Assembly (NCBI RefSeq): GCF_905171765.1
Contig: NC_053391.1
Coordinates: forward strand, 152,453,565 to 152,517,564
Reading direction: 5' to 3'
DNA length: 64,000 nt
Source: Bufo bufo
Taxonomy: Eukaryota > Chordata > Amphibia > Anura > Bufonidae
The translations under genes and the position numbers were made by a program. The notes under the pieces are model-generated. The model was not told the origin of the DNA. It made no database searches and worked only from the letters and a program-made list of their open reading frames with translations. Of the stretch, positions 33,581 to 45,179 are shown in pieces; the first letter of the stretch is position 1; each line of letters starts with the position of its first letter.

Positions 33581-36060
33581 TGTAGTACTCAGCATGCCAA
33601 CTCCTTGTAGTTACAGTATGTGGTATATGACATGTCAACATTGAATGGGAGGGGTACAGCCCTCAGTCACATGGAGCTTAGTCAGCAGGTCAAGTAAAAA
33701 AAAATAACAACTTCAAAGGTGATTCAGAAAACATTTGAAAATGTTTTCTTGTAATAGGATGAATGGTTACCAGTAGCATTTCTTGGCCATCTAACAACTA
33801 TGGTGGCTTCTAGATTTTCTAGGGTAAACATTAACTCCTATATATATATGTCATATATATGCAGGGTATGAATGGAGTGGGCTACAAAAATCAAAGAAAG
33901 GGGAGCAGTAACATTATAAAACTTCACTTTAATTATACTAGATAAGATCTCCCATAACCAGGAGAATGAAACCCCTTACAAACATAAACAGACAAAAAAG
34001 TACAGGACCTGGATAATTCTGCCACATGATAAGGGTCGGCGACACACTAAGCTAGGTTCTCACATGGGAGAGGGACCCAAACCGTAATGCTGGGTCTAAC
34101 AAGAAACAATACTCTAGGTATGTACCACAGTGATAAAGCAGGGTCACATAACACACACAGTGTAGGGTCCCTGAGTCCGAGTCTCGTAAACTAGTGCTGG
34201 GACAAACAGGACGCTATTTTAAAACACGGAATGGTCTTACGAGTTTTGGTTAAGAAACCTCACTTTTCCCAAAGTGAGGAGTGTTGGTAGAGGAGACAGT
34301 CACGCCAGGCTTGCGGGCTATAGACACCAGATGTCCGAATGGTGATACAGGCATCAAGTCCTCAGGTCATCAGTCTTGACCTCAGGTCATTAGTCTTGAC
34401 AGTAGGGAAGCCTCAGGGAGAAAAATTTGGCCCTGTTGCACCCTACTTGACCTGTCCAGCCCTAGTGACCTAACACGGGGTCCGTGCCCCGCAAGAGGTT
34501 GCCCCTTCCGGAACCTCACCTTGATCAAGGATCCCTTCAAGGCCCTACAAGGAAGTATCAAGAGGCTAAACTGGATACTTGATCAGAGCAATGGAATTGT
34601 ACATATAATAAATTGGCCACGATATATTCGCGTGTCCAAACGCGTTTCATCAAATGAACATATCAAAAAACCTTCTGTTCATACTAAGAAACCCCATGAA
34701 TCGTCAGGAGACACGGGGCTTAGTATTTAACTAACTCCTGGCTGCCCCGACTGCTAAAAGGGGGGATATGGAACAGCTCCACAGAAAAAGTTTAATTACT
34801 ACTGCAGCAAGGCGTATGGCATTGATCTACAGTATCATCTGAAACAGATATACAAATACACGGACGGACCTAGTTAGGAAACCGATCCCGCACAGCGTGC
34901 ACTAAATTGTAAGTGGAGAATAGAACTTACAAGCGTATGGCAGATATCCAGGGAAGTGGGCACCAAACATGGCAGTGTCCCACTGTCAGGCACGAGTCTG
35001 GCAGGTGCTGTTTGGCGTGCTATATTTAAAAGAAGGGGAAGGAGGCACGGAGCAACGCTGGTCCGCGTGACCTCACCACATCACGTGATAGGGTCCACGT
35101 TGGTGCGGCGCTAAACTACATTATTATAGGTCACCAATATTGCACAAGCGCATTTGGCCAGACAGGCGCCAGGAATGCCAACACTAGGCGCAGCCTCAGT
35201 GACGCACCATTACCAGTCGACAGTATCCAGGTAGCGCACTTCAAATAGAGGGGGTGGAGCTGATAGTCTATAGGGTAAGAGCATACAGCTACTACACCTC
35301 CACCCTAAGACACTGGGGGATCCGTAAATGGATGCCCACCAGTTTGTGGCAGAGAAGGGGACATTAAAGGCAGGAATCAACGCTCCTACCAAATAGGGAA
35401 CAACCTACAAAACAACCCATTGAGAATGACAGCGAAGTGACGAGCACTCACCACTGACCCAGAAAAGGGGGCAGTAAGGAACAGGCTAGACAGACGTCGG
35501 GGATCATAAAATGCACCCGAACTGTAATTGCTGATCCAATCCATGAGCCATGAGCCCATTCCACACACTGTGGGTAATGACCGGAAGCAGGAACTCTCTT
35601 TCCTCCAAACAGAACTCCTGGTGAAATTGGCTCAATTTGCCATAGCAAACTGCCTGTTAAGTGTTTTTTCAGGCAGGGCTTAATAGGCAGTGGATATAAT
35701 TTCCATAGCCTCCAATAGTATTCTATTGCAGTCTATGGTTTTGGCATTCAAACAGTAATAGATTCCAGGCCCTAGGGGGAATAAAAATTAAAAAGATGAC
35801 AGATTTAAAAAATAATATAACATTTCAAATCATCACCTTTGCCAATTTTGGATATAAAAATAAATAAATGAATAATTGGTTTTTGCGTCTCATGAAAATG
35901 TCTGAACAAATAAATGATAAAACTATTGTACAGTAATGCCATAACGTATGTCAAAATGTCAGAATTGCATCTTTTTGGTCACATTGGCCTCCAAGAAATT
36001 GAACAGAAATGATCAAAATAAATTAATAAAAAGTATATTTTTTTGGATGTATTTTTGGAG
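33581..36060. other. No gene; repeat-derived, includes a hammerhead-like relic
   Basis: No coding region is supported. The 33.9-35.7 kb block has the moderate GC and texture of the foldback/pLTR-like sequences elsewhere in the window and contains the hammerhead-like boxes at 34631-34715. Assignment to a Penelope-like terminal repeat is inference only. Confidence 0.4.
34631..34715 (-). ncRNA. Hammerhead-like relic with long stem II
   Basis: On the minus strand CTGACGA (plus positions 34701-34707) matches the box exactly, and GAAACGCGTTTG follows (34644-34648 for GAAAC). Between them a 7-bp hairpin ATGAACA/TGTTCAT forms the distal part of a long stem II. Flanks CGTGTC and GACACG pair as a 6-bp stem I. 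The cleavage triplet is unclear (GTT is possible). Confidence 0.4.
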
Positions 36061-36069
36061 CGTAATAAT

Positions 36070-36300
36070 ATTACAGGCTATAGCTACTAGAGAGGGGTCG
36101 TTGATCCAGGGAGTTATTCTGATTGCCTGATTGGAGTCAGGAAGGAATTTTTTATTCCCCTAAAGTGGGGAAAAATTGGCTTCTACCTCACAGGGTTTTT
36201 TTTTTGCCTTCCTCTGGATCAACTTGCAGGATAACAGGCCGAACTGGATGGACAAATGTCTTTTTTCAGCCTTATGTACTATATTACTATGTTACTATAA
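36070..36300 (+). mobile_element. L2/CR1-type LINE 3' tail
   Basis: GAGTCAGGAAGGAATTTTTT, then CCTCTGGATCAACTTGCAGG and the run GTACTATATTACTATGTTAC form a typical L2/CR1 3' end. The encoded remnant (FFFAFLWINLQDN, NWMDKCLFSALC) is the usual shadow of these UTRs. Confidence 0.7.
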
Positions 36301-36589
36301 ATTTGGCAATGCTGTAATTAGACCGACCATTAAAAGAAAAGCCAGATATGTCATTTTTAGGACATAGGGAACACCATAAAAACAAAACCCTAAAAAAATT
36401 GTTTTTTTTCAATTTTGCTCCAGAAAAAATGCTTTCCTTTTCTCATATATAGTATAGTAAATTAAATGTTCCCTGTAAAAATTTCAACTTGTCAAAAAAC
36501 AAGATCTCATCTGGCTATTTGAATGGAAAAGTCAAAAAGTTATGGCTTTTGTAAGACTAAAAAAAACATAAGGAAAAGAAATGAAAATC

Positions 36590-36761
36590 CTATGCGTCCA
36601 GGCTATAGATATTGATGACCTATCCTCAGGCCACTGCACAGTGTATGTAGCTGTGTGCAGTGTATCCGTAGGGGTGTCAGGGTCGAACCCCACTGATCTG
36701 ATATTGGTGACCTATAATAAGGATAGGTCCTCAATATCTGTAGCTTGGACAACCCCTTTAA
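36590..36761 (-). mobile_element. T2-like MITE, one end
   Basis: GGACAACCCCTTTAA ends at 36761, the reverse complement of TTAAAGGGGTTGTCC. The adjoining ATATTGATGACCTATCCTCAGG block belongs to a common frog MITE. The opposite terminus was not found. Confidence 0.5.
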
Positions 36762-36999
36762 GTGTTTAACCCAAATATTAATATCTTCAGAAATACCATA
36801 TTATATATTTCCTCTGCTCATTTGCCTCTCCTCTTGTAATATAACATACACTTTACAGTTCACAGTTTATTAGATGCATAAGAAATTATCTGACATCTAC
36901 TGTATTGTTGTATTGTGTCTTTAGTTCAAGTTTGTGTGCCTCAAACACTGCGTTCCCATTTTTGCTGTTATATGAGCTGTATACATTAGTTACCCTTTT

Positions 37000-37425
37000 A
37001 AGCCTCATTCACACATCCGTGCTTAAATCCTTGAGCAGGTGTTCAGTGATCCGTCAGTGAAGCTGTCCGTGAAGGATCCGTGTTGGGTCTGTGTGTCTGT
37101 TTTTTAGCTGTCCGTGTTTCACTGACACTGAACAGCTGAAAAATGTAAATTTTTTTCAAAGCATCTCTTATTAATGAACCATGAAACACAGATGGCACCC
37201 GTGTTGCATATGTAGTTTACACGGACCCATAGACTATAATGGATGTGATGGATCCGCGAACACAGACAAAATAGAGCATGCATCCGTGCAAAAAACACTG
37301 ACCCCCAGACCGTGCTAAAACACTGATGCCTGAATACACACATGAAAGTGAATGGGGACGTGTGCTGTCCGTGGAGAACACGTACAGAACACGTCCGTGA
37401 AACACTGACGTGTGGATGAGGCTTT
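37000..37425. mobile_element. Palindromic MITE
   Basis: AGCCTCATTCACACATCCGTG at the left mirrors CACTGACGTGTGGATGAGGCT at the right. Internal CCGTGTT/AACACGG blocks are also inverted. CpG-rich. Confidence 0.7.
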
Positions 37426-37495
37426 AGTAAAATAAAATGTTCACAAACACTAATACACATAGATGCATCTTTATGGAGTATGAATTCACTCATAT

Positions 37496-37515
37496 TCACA
37501 CACACACACACACAC
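37496..37515. repeat. (CA)n microsatellite
   Basis: About 10 CA dinucleotides. Confidence 0.9.
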
Positions 37516-37878
37516 ATATGCATAAGCATAGCTACATAGAGTTATCTCTGTGATTAAGAAAATTATATTCATCATTTTACCTATCACATTGTTATTGCTA
37601 CTTCACATTTTGGCTTGTTTATCAGCCATCTTCTCTTCCAATTACTTAATTATCTCTTCTTCATATGCACCTGCCTGTCACAGCCTCAGAGGAAAAGTTT
37701 ATCACTAGAGAAGATTGATGATATTAAATCCACCATAATCTATATATTTTGTTATGAAACTTAGAAATATAGCAACTATAAATTTGTAGTATATAGTAAG
37801 ATCTGATGGGAAACTTGTCCATTCCTAGTGGTCATTGGTTCTTTAAGTCTAGGGATAGTTTCACAAAGTGAAATGGTG

Positions 37879-39369
37879 TATTGATGATCGGCAGGGGTCA
37901 TATTCGAATTTGCTATATTTTGTGAATATTTCGTAGAATATTCGTCAAATGTTCGTGAATTCGAATATTCCTTATATTCTACTTTTTTTTACTCGAAAAA
38001 TCGGCAATGTAATGATCGCGTAATATGCGAATATTACGTGATCAGTACATGCGTGGGTCAAAAATGAATATTTAGCACTATAGAATTTCTGACTTTAGGA
38101 GTAGTGTTGATTGCGAATTTTTGCAATGCAAATTTTTATCTGTGATAAATATATTCTGCATTTTTTTCCATCTGAATTCAAGATTCCTCCCTGCTTAAGT
38201 GACTTAAAGAGGACCTTTCATTACAATAAAAAATCTAAACTAAGTATGCTGACATGGAGAGAGGCGCCCAGGGATCTCCCTGCACTTACTATTATCCCTG
38301 GGCTCCGCTCCGTTCTCCCAGTATAGGCTCTGGTATCTTCAGATTTTCGGCTCAACCGGGAGGAGCCTGCTCTTGTTCTCATTGGCGTCTCCTTCACCCA
38401 GGCTGTAGCGCTGGCCAATCGCAGCGCTCAGCTCATAGCCTGGGAGAAAAAAAACTCTCAGGCTTTGAGCTGAGCGTTGTGATTGGCCAGCGCTACAGCC
38501 TGGGAGAAGGAGACGCCCATGAGAACAAGAGCAGGCTCTTCCCGGTTGAGCCGAAAATCAGAAGATACCAGAGCCTATACCTGGAGAGCGGAGCAGCGCG
38601 GCGCCCAGGGATAATAGTAAGTGCAGGGAGATCCCTTGGCGCCGCTCTCCATGTCTGTATGCTTAGTTTAGATTTTTTATCGTAATAAAAGGTCCTCTTT
38701 AAGCAGGGAGGAATCATGACTTCAGATGGAAAAAAAAATCTGAATATTCTAAAAAACAAATATATAGAGCAATATAGCTGATTTAGTGCTATATTCGTAT
38801 TTCAGGATATTTGTAATATTCTAAAGCAAGAATATATAGCAATATAGCAAATATTCGGAAAAAAAATAAAAAATAAAGGGCAATTTAGCTAATATAGTGC
38901 TATAATATTTTTTTAATAGGTTATAGCACTATATTAGCTAAATTGCTCTATATTAGTTTTTTTCGAATAGTCGCTATATTGCTATATATTCTTGTTTTAG
39001 AATATTATGAATATTCTAAAAAATGAATATATAGCACTATATCAAATATATTAGTTTTTTAGAATATTCAGCATTTTTTTCCATCTGAAGTTACTTAAGC
39101 AGGGAGGAATCATGACTTCAGATGGAAATAAATGACGAATATATTTATCGCCGATAAAAATTTGCATTACGAAAATTCGTAATCAACACTACTCCTAAAG
39201 TCAAAGCCACAAGCTAGAAGAAGAGAGGGATCATGTGTACTGATTTAAAAAAAATCTTGAATATTTGAAATTACGAATATATATCACTATATTCTAAATA
39301 TTTGCAAATTTTCGAAGTGACAATATTTGTGATAAATATTTGCAATTCGAATATTCGTGATCAACACTA
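37879..39369 (-). mobile_element. Non-autonomous hAT element built of nested palindromes
   Basis: The right end, reverse-complemented, reads TAGTGTTGATCACGAATATTCG. The left end TATTGATGATCGGCAGGGG matches the reverse complement of the 3' end of the related element at 41465-42000. Flanks AAATGGTG (37871-37878) and ACATGGTG (39370-39377) agree at 7 of 8 positions. Inside, 38090-39200 is one large inverted repeat, and within it lies a TTAA-type palindrome (38204-38702). ATTCG-rich; no coding capacity. Confidence 0.75.
38204..38702. mobile_element. T2-like palindromic MITE nested in the hAT
   Basis: Starts TTAAAGAGGACCTTTCATTA and ends AAAAGGTCCTCTTTAA. Arms of about 240 bp are inverted around about 38,450 with few mismatches (TGGCCAATCGCAGCGCTCAG against TGAGCGTTGTGATTGGCCA). 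TTAA sites border both ends. Confidence 0.88.
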
Positions 39370-39377
39370 ACATGGTG

Positions 39378-40375
39378 TTCCAAATTTTGTTCAGTACAGC
39401 TGTGAAGGTCTTGCTGTTGTGGCCATCTAACAGACATTAAAGCGGTATTCCCATCAGCGACATTAATGGGACATTAGGATATGCCAATAATGTCAGGTAG
39501 GTGTGTGTCCACGTCTGGGACCTGCTCCTATCTCCATACTTTTTTAGCATACCAAAACTAAACCAGTATGTTACTTCTGACAGCTTCTATTCTCATTCAC
39601 TTGGGTCAGCCTAAACATTAACTAAAAAAATAAAAAATAAAAATAAAAATGGGAATGTGAGTGATAGCAAGCTCTCATCTGTGAAGTGTTCCAAATGGTT
39701 GAAAGTATGCAAAGGTATTGCAAATGGGAGAGTACTGAAAAGTCTATATTTCTTAATTAGTTTCTGTCAGTTTTTGGAATTTAATGCCTCTCACTTTGCT
39801 ACAAAAAAACTCCCTTTTTGTGCTGTGCTCACAAGTTGAAAAGTGGGTACGGTTTACTGGAGGGGGCATTGTCTACAACTTTTCAACAAATGTATTAATA
39901 CTAGAAATTGCTGATAGTATTCGTAGATTTAATTGTCTGACTTAAGGACAGTCACATAGTTGCTTAATTTCATAAGAGGTACACTATACACCTATTAATG
40001 AATTTGGTACATTCCACTCTAATCTTTTTTGTTAAGACTGCAGTATGAAATAACAGTCTTAATAAATCTGAATCAGGTATATAAGAAGGTTTTCTTATGT
40101 TTCACTAGTTTACATAAAACTCTCAGTGTACTCGCACATGCCAGACAATGGGGGAATTTGTCATGCCCTGCACACTAGAATAATATTTTCAAAAAGTCGC
40201 AAAATTTTGTTGTTTTGAGGTCACTTGCGAGTTTTACTCCAGAATTCTGAAGGGGGGGAGGGTTTTTTTTTTTTTTTTTATTAAATCCAGTGGGTCTAGT
40301 AAACTGTAGTAATATTTCAAGAAAAAAAAGTGGTAGGTTAAAGATGATCCAAATTTAACAGACAACCTGCACCAT
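39378..40375. other. No recognisable feature
   Basis: No gene. A T2-like end (TTAAAGCGGTATTCCC) occurs near 39,437. A poly-T run lies near 40,265. Confidence 0.45.
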
Positions 40376-40378
40376 TAA

Positions 40379-40636
40379 GGTCCATTCACACGTCCACAAT
40401 TTCGTTCCGCATTTTGTGGAACAGAATTGCGAACCCATTCATTTCTATGGGGCAGCACGATGTGCTGCCCCGGATACGGAATTGCGGACCCGCACTTCCG
40501 TTCCCGAAAAAAATTGAAAATGTCCTATTCTTGTCCGCAATTGCAGACAAGAATAGACATATTTTATTAGTGCCGACGATGTGCGGTCTGCAAAATGCGG
40601 AACGTACATTGTCGTTGCGGACATGTGAATGGACCC
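40379..40636. mobile_element. Palindromic MITE
   Basis: GGTCCATTCACACGTCC and GGACATGTGAATGGACC are inverted termini. Inner ATTGCGGAC/GTCCGCAAT blocks are inverted as well. Confidence 0.75.
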
Positions 40637-41456
40637 TTAGATAAATATGGAGCAATTTGCTCCAACCGGGACTCAAGGAAACCTTACTTCAAATATTACT
40701 CTCTTGATAAATTCAGCCCATTGAATCAGAAGTCCCCCCCCCCCCCTTAGCTGCTCCACATACTCTCTTCCCCTCATGCCCTCTCACACTTAACCTGAAG
40801 CACATTAAGGGGGGCTGCTGCTGCAGCTTCACCTATATTTATTGTCAAAGATGGACAAATTTTGGGAAGCATTTTGGCATTATGGATGTTTAGCCTTAAT
40901 AACTATACACTTAAGGGTTTAAAACCACAGAAAAGAGGTAAGTGTTATCTCTTCTGATAGATTTTAAAGAATTTATGGGAAAAAAATAACATTTTCATCC
41001 TGTATATTGGAAGCTAAAATGCATTTTCTTCTAGAAAATTATAACCATAGGCATTTAGCTCTGCTATGTCAATATCAAGAGAAAATTGACAGATAGCATA
41101 TCATGTAGCTGATTGTATTTTCTGAAAGCAAGCCACTATGCCTTCCATGCACAACTAAAGTATTCATCTTCCTTTGATTGTTGGGCCTAGTGTTTTACCA
41201 AGCCCATAATAATCATATAAGCCCTTGTAACTGACATTTTTATGCCTGAACTCTCCGACTCTGAGTTTATTTTTGCAGTATTTTGGTGGATGATATTTGC
41301 AATAAGGCAGTAGAGACAAATATCGAGCACAATATATTTTTTTCCATTACATTTACTGTGTATGCACAAGGATCATTCATTCCTTTCTACTTCAGGGCCC
41401 TTAAAATATATATTCTTCAAGAAAAAAATCTGGATGTCTTAATAAGTCACTGCATG
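40637..41456. other. No recognisable feature
   Basis: Poly-C run near 40,737; otherwise AT-rich sequence with no supported feature. Confidence 0.45.
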
Positions 41457-41464
41457 CTCATAAC

Positions 41465-42000
41465 TAGTGTTGGGCGCGAATATTTGAATTACGAATATTA
41501 GTCGCGAATATCGACACTTCGAGAATTCGCAAATATTTTGAATATAGTGATTCATAATTTCGAATATTCTACTTTTTTTTTTTAATCAGTAACCTCCCTT
41601 CTTTCTCGTGGGCCAATGAGAAGGCTGCAATGTCTTTGTCTGAGCTTAGCAACATCCTTAGCAACCAATAGGAAAGTTGCCTGCCCCTTACTATATAAGA
41701 ACCTCCCTAGCAGCCCTTGTATGCAGTATTTGCAAATCTGAGAGAGACAGCAGTGTTATTGCTGTGCTCTCTGCTTTCCTGTGTCATTACATTAGATAGT
41801 TAACTTCTAGCAGCTCGAAAAATGTAGCTATAGTGACCCACGCCTGTATTTCGCGAGCATTATGCGAATATTACATTGCCGATTTTTCGCGATCAAGAAA
41901 ATAATCTCGAATTCGCTAATTCGGGAATATATGACAAATATTCTACCAAATATTTGTGAAATATCGCAAATTCTAATATTGCCCCTGCTGCTTATCCCTA
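41465..42000 (+). mobile_element. 536-bp hAT MITE with perfect 8-bp TSD
   Basis: Flanked by CTCATAAC at 41457-41464 and 42001-42008. Starts TAGTGTTGGGCGCG and ends, reverse-complemented, TAGGGATAAGCAGC. Outer arms are rich in ATTCG. The middle (about 41595-41820) is a unique GC-richer segment containing CTATATAAGAAC and resembles a promoter-like insert, but no gene follows. Confidence 0.9.
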
Positions 42001-42008
42001 CTCATAAC

Positions 42009-42626
42009 TACTCATCACTAATCATAACCTTTTCTCTGTATTAATGAAACTTCCACTGTGAGAATTCATAGGATTTTATGCAAAGTGATATTCATCTAGG
42101 CGATTTTCCAGTCCACAGTTAAAACATTCAACAATTATAATAACAATAAACTGGGGGCAGTTCATTTTCTTTACAGCGACATAAATACCGTAGCGGTTAC
42201 ACTACACAAACCAACAGATAAACATATACTTGTCTATAATGTACTCCCAACATTATTCTTCACCTGTTTAATATGCTGTTTTTAAAATAATATTTTATTA
42301 GTTAATATTACATCTGACACTTGCCAATAAATTACAGTTTTTTAGACCAAAAAAAGACTTGTAATGGCTCCAATTACAATGCAAACCTCCTACGTACGCA
42401 AAGACTCAGGTTGAAAAACAATGCATAATGCATTTTCCTGATTTGTATAAATGTGCATAGCTTCCTGCACATAAATTATTGATAGATTTGTGTAGGTGTA
42501 TTCAAATTCAAAGGATAAAGAGGTATTTTCAAGCAAAGCTCTTCGTAGGATGTCCAGACAAAGTAATGTCATTTGTATAATAAATATGTAATCTAGCCAA
42601 TGCATATTACTAAACAATTTATCATA
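42009..42626. other. No recognisable feature
   Basis: AT-rich; no supported gene or repeat. Confidence 0.45.
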
Positions 42627-43175
42627 TTAACCCCTTCCCAACATCTATAGTACATGTATGGTGGATGCCAGGTCTTTAAACATGGCACCCACTCAGAAAA
42701 TGAGCAGGCACGGTCTTTTACAGAGCAGACAGTCAGAGGTATTGTTCATGGTCAGTAGTAATGTTTAATCCCTGGGATATCATGGTCAATTGCAACTACA
42801 ATATATACTTGGTGACTTCCCTGGAGCACAGCATCCCGATGCCCAAATGCTTCCAGTACACGAACATCAAGGGAGCTGTTTGATTCCTATGGAAGCCTTG
42901 GGCCTTCTGAAGGATCCAGGGCCTGTCACAGTGAAGTTCCTGTGGCAGAGCTTTATAGCAACATGGAGAATCTCCTGTAGGCTGTAGTGGTAAATCATTG
43001 CAGTCTTTATTAATATAAAAAAATCTAATAACATGGTTTTCCAAAAATTAAAATAAAAAAATAATCATCATTAACATTGGTGGGGGAAAAAAAAGTTATG
43101 TGGCTCCGGGAAGGCCCAGGAAGTAAAAAATGAAAAGGAAAAAAATGGACAATTGCTTAGTCAGAAAGGGGTTAA
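42627..43175. mobile_element. TTAA-flanked MITE (TTAACCCCTT ends)
   Basis: TTAACCCCTTCCCAAC at the left and GTCAGAAAGGGGTTAA at the right are inverted. Length is 549 bp with no coding region. TTAA followed by CCC is compatible with piggyBac-type or T2-type elements. The right TTAA is shared with a second end, TTAAAGAGGTTGTTCAC, at 43172. Confidence 0.65.
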
Positions 43176-43189
43176 AGAGGTTGTTCACT

Positions 43190-43790
43190 GTTTATTTTTT
43201 TTAATTAAATTGCATATATTAACTTAAAATCTCAAGGGAATATGTCACAAGGCTTTCATTTATTAGGGTTCCCCTGGTGAATCCTATAACATCTGGTGAG
43301 GGTGATTTATCATGCTCTTTTGCCAGAAAATAGGTGTTAAAAAGTTGCAAAGCTCAGGTTTGTGACTTTTAGGTTACCATTGGCGCAACAATGTTTTACA
43401 GAAATTGCATTTTTACACCACCCTCGCTACTTTCCTAAAAGGGCACTGGAGGTGGTGTGGTATTGACAGGGCCATTGACCCCAGCAGATTTAACATGATT
43501 TACACCAGCTTTCTGGCATACTGGCATAAATGACTGAAATCTAATTCTAGGTGCACAGACTGCCAAAGAATGCTATTAATTTAAGACAAGGCATGTGCCT
43601 CATCATAAATGATGCGCATCCTACAGAGGAATATCAAGACTGATGTTAAAATTGCTAGTATTATTAAATAACCTCTTATTGACTTTAATAGGGTTCCTCA
43701 GTCTACTGCTAGGTTCTAGTAAATGAAATGTTAAGAATTAGACTCCAGACTGTGTTATTCTTGATATGAAAGATATAGAGAAGCACAATG
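43190..43790. other. No recognisable feature
   Basis: Beyond the T2-like end at 43172, nothing identifiable. Confidence 0.4.
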
Positions 43791-43799
43791 AAAACCAAT

Positions 43800-44290
43800 A
43801 ACCCTATTGTAGACTTACCAGTTTTTATTACACATAAGTTACACACTGCTAGCTATACTTGCTGCTATATCAAGCATAGTAAAGTGTGCGAAATTAATAG
43901 TACAAGAAAAGATATATCTTATTAAGAAAATAGAGAATGCAAATGCACTTAGCAAGCTCTGCTTCTGATGGCCCAAGATGTACGGCAGTTATCCTATAAG
44001 TCAGTGTTCGTCCATTTAAAATCGGCCTTGAAACGTGACTTGGATAATAACTAAGCTAGCATCTCATCTGCAGACAGCTGTTTCGGGTGATTGCCCCTCA
44101 TCAGTGCAGAGGAGATCTCTTTATGGAGAACGCCTCAATAGCATGAGGAGTCTTATAGGCCAGGCAACATTCCTCTGTAATTCTGGTAAGAGGGAATGCA
44201 GATGAGCTCTTAGCCAGATCTGCCGTTGAGGCTCTCTCCATAAGGAGATATCATAGTCTTCAAATCATATTAAGAAGAAAAATGCCTTTT
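43800..44290 (-). mobile_element. Interspersed repeat hosting a hammerhead ribozyme
   Basis: The block around 44,050-44,190 is repeated in decayed form at 45,290-45,500 (GGAGAACGCCTCAATAGCATG against GGAGAACACCTAGCATGAG; TTATAGGCCAGGCAACATTC against TTTTAGGCCAGGAAATGTTA), so it is dispersed. It has no coding region. The boundaries are uncertain. I cannot name the family; it may be a SINE-like or Penelope-related repeat. Confidence 0.5.
44061..44116 (-). ncRNA. Type I hammerhead ribozyme
   Basis: Read on the minus strand, all parts of the self-cleaving hammerhead motif are present in order. The stem I 5' strand is ATCTCCTCTGCA (plus 44105-44116). The CTGATGA box follows (44098-44104). Stem II is GGG/CCC around GCAATCA (44085-44097), and the GAAAC box lies at 44080-44084. 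Stem III is minimal, two base pairs around AGCT, or three if the palindrome ACAGCTGT pairs further. The GTC triplet is at 44073-44075 and the stem I 3' strand is TGCAGATGAGAT (44061-44072). Eleven of twelve stem I positions pair. Cleavage is predicted between plus-strand positions 44072 and 44073. Short stem III type I forms are known from metazoan retroelements. Activity is inferred, not shown. Confidence 0.85.
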
Positions 44291-45179
44291 TCTCTAAGTT
44301 TTATGTCAAGCAAAATAATATTTTCAAGGGTTACATACTTTATTTTCTTTTCTTTATTTTTATTTGGATGGACACATCTTTACCAAGAACAACTATCCTC
44401 GGAGCCCAAACAGAAGGAAAGGGGAAAGCCGGTCTGTCTAGCAATGGCTTGAAGGAATGCAGCAAATCTTCCCACCTTTTTCAGTTCTCCAGTTTCAACA
44501 ATTCAGTATTTCTGCCACAATATATCTAAGAAAGTGGACTTGGTTGACAGGACTGGTTCAATAGTTTCCACATCCAAATTCTAGAGGGACAAAGTAAGAA
44601 TCTATTAATTTACAAACTCAGAGCCCGGACACAATATTACGGGGAAAAACAATAACTTTCAATAAAAAGGCACATTGTAATATGCTTTTTTCCCATAATA
44701 ACATATTTATAGTTATTGTGCTAGATTTAAAAAAAATAAAAAAAAGTTGGGCCTCATTGTTTTAAATTACTCATGATTATGCCTAGAAGGCAACATCAAT
44801 ACAGCAATAATGTAACTATAAGCCCGAATCACAATATAATGAAATACTAGAAGTCAAATTGCTATGAATCTGCTTTTTATGTTTCTTTGTTTCCATTCTT
44901 TTGACTCACTGCACACAATTTGAAAAATAAAATGAACAAATACCATTTTCCTTTTTCTAAGCTCACATTTCTGTATTTGTTGGAATTTTCTAACCTGATA
45001 AGGATTGGTTGTTAGTTCAAACGCTAATTATATACTGGCAGCATGCTCTGATCATCTATTGAGTTTATTGAGGAATCTATATAAAATATGAGCAAAATGA
45101 TTCTAACAATTCAGAACTTGTCCCAAATTCTTAAAAAATTTGGATTTTGCTGACCCTGAATTTTTTGAGGTTCATTGCA

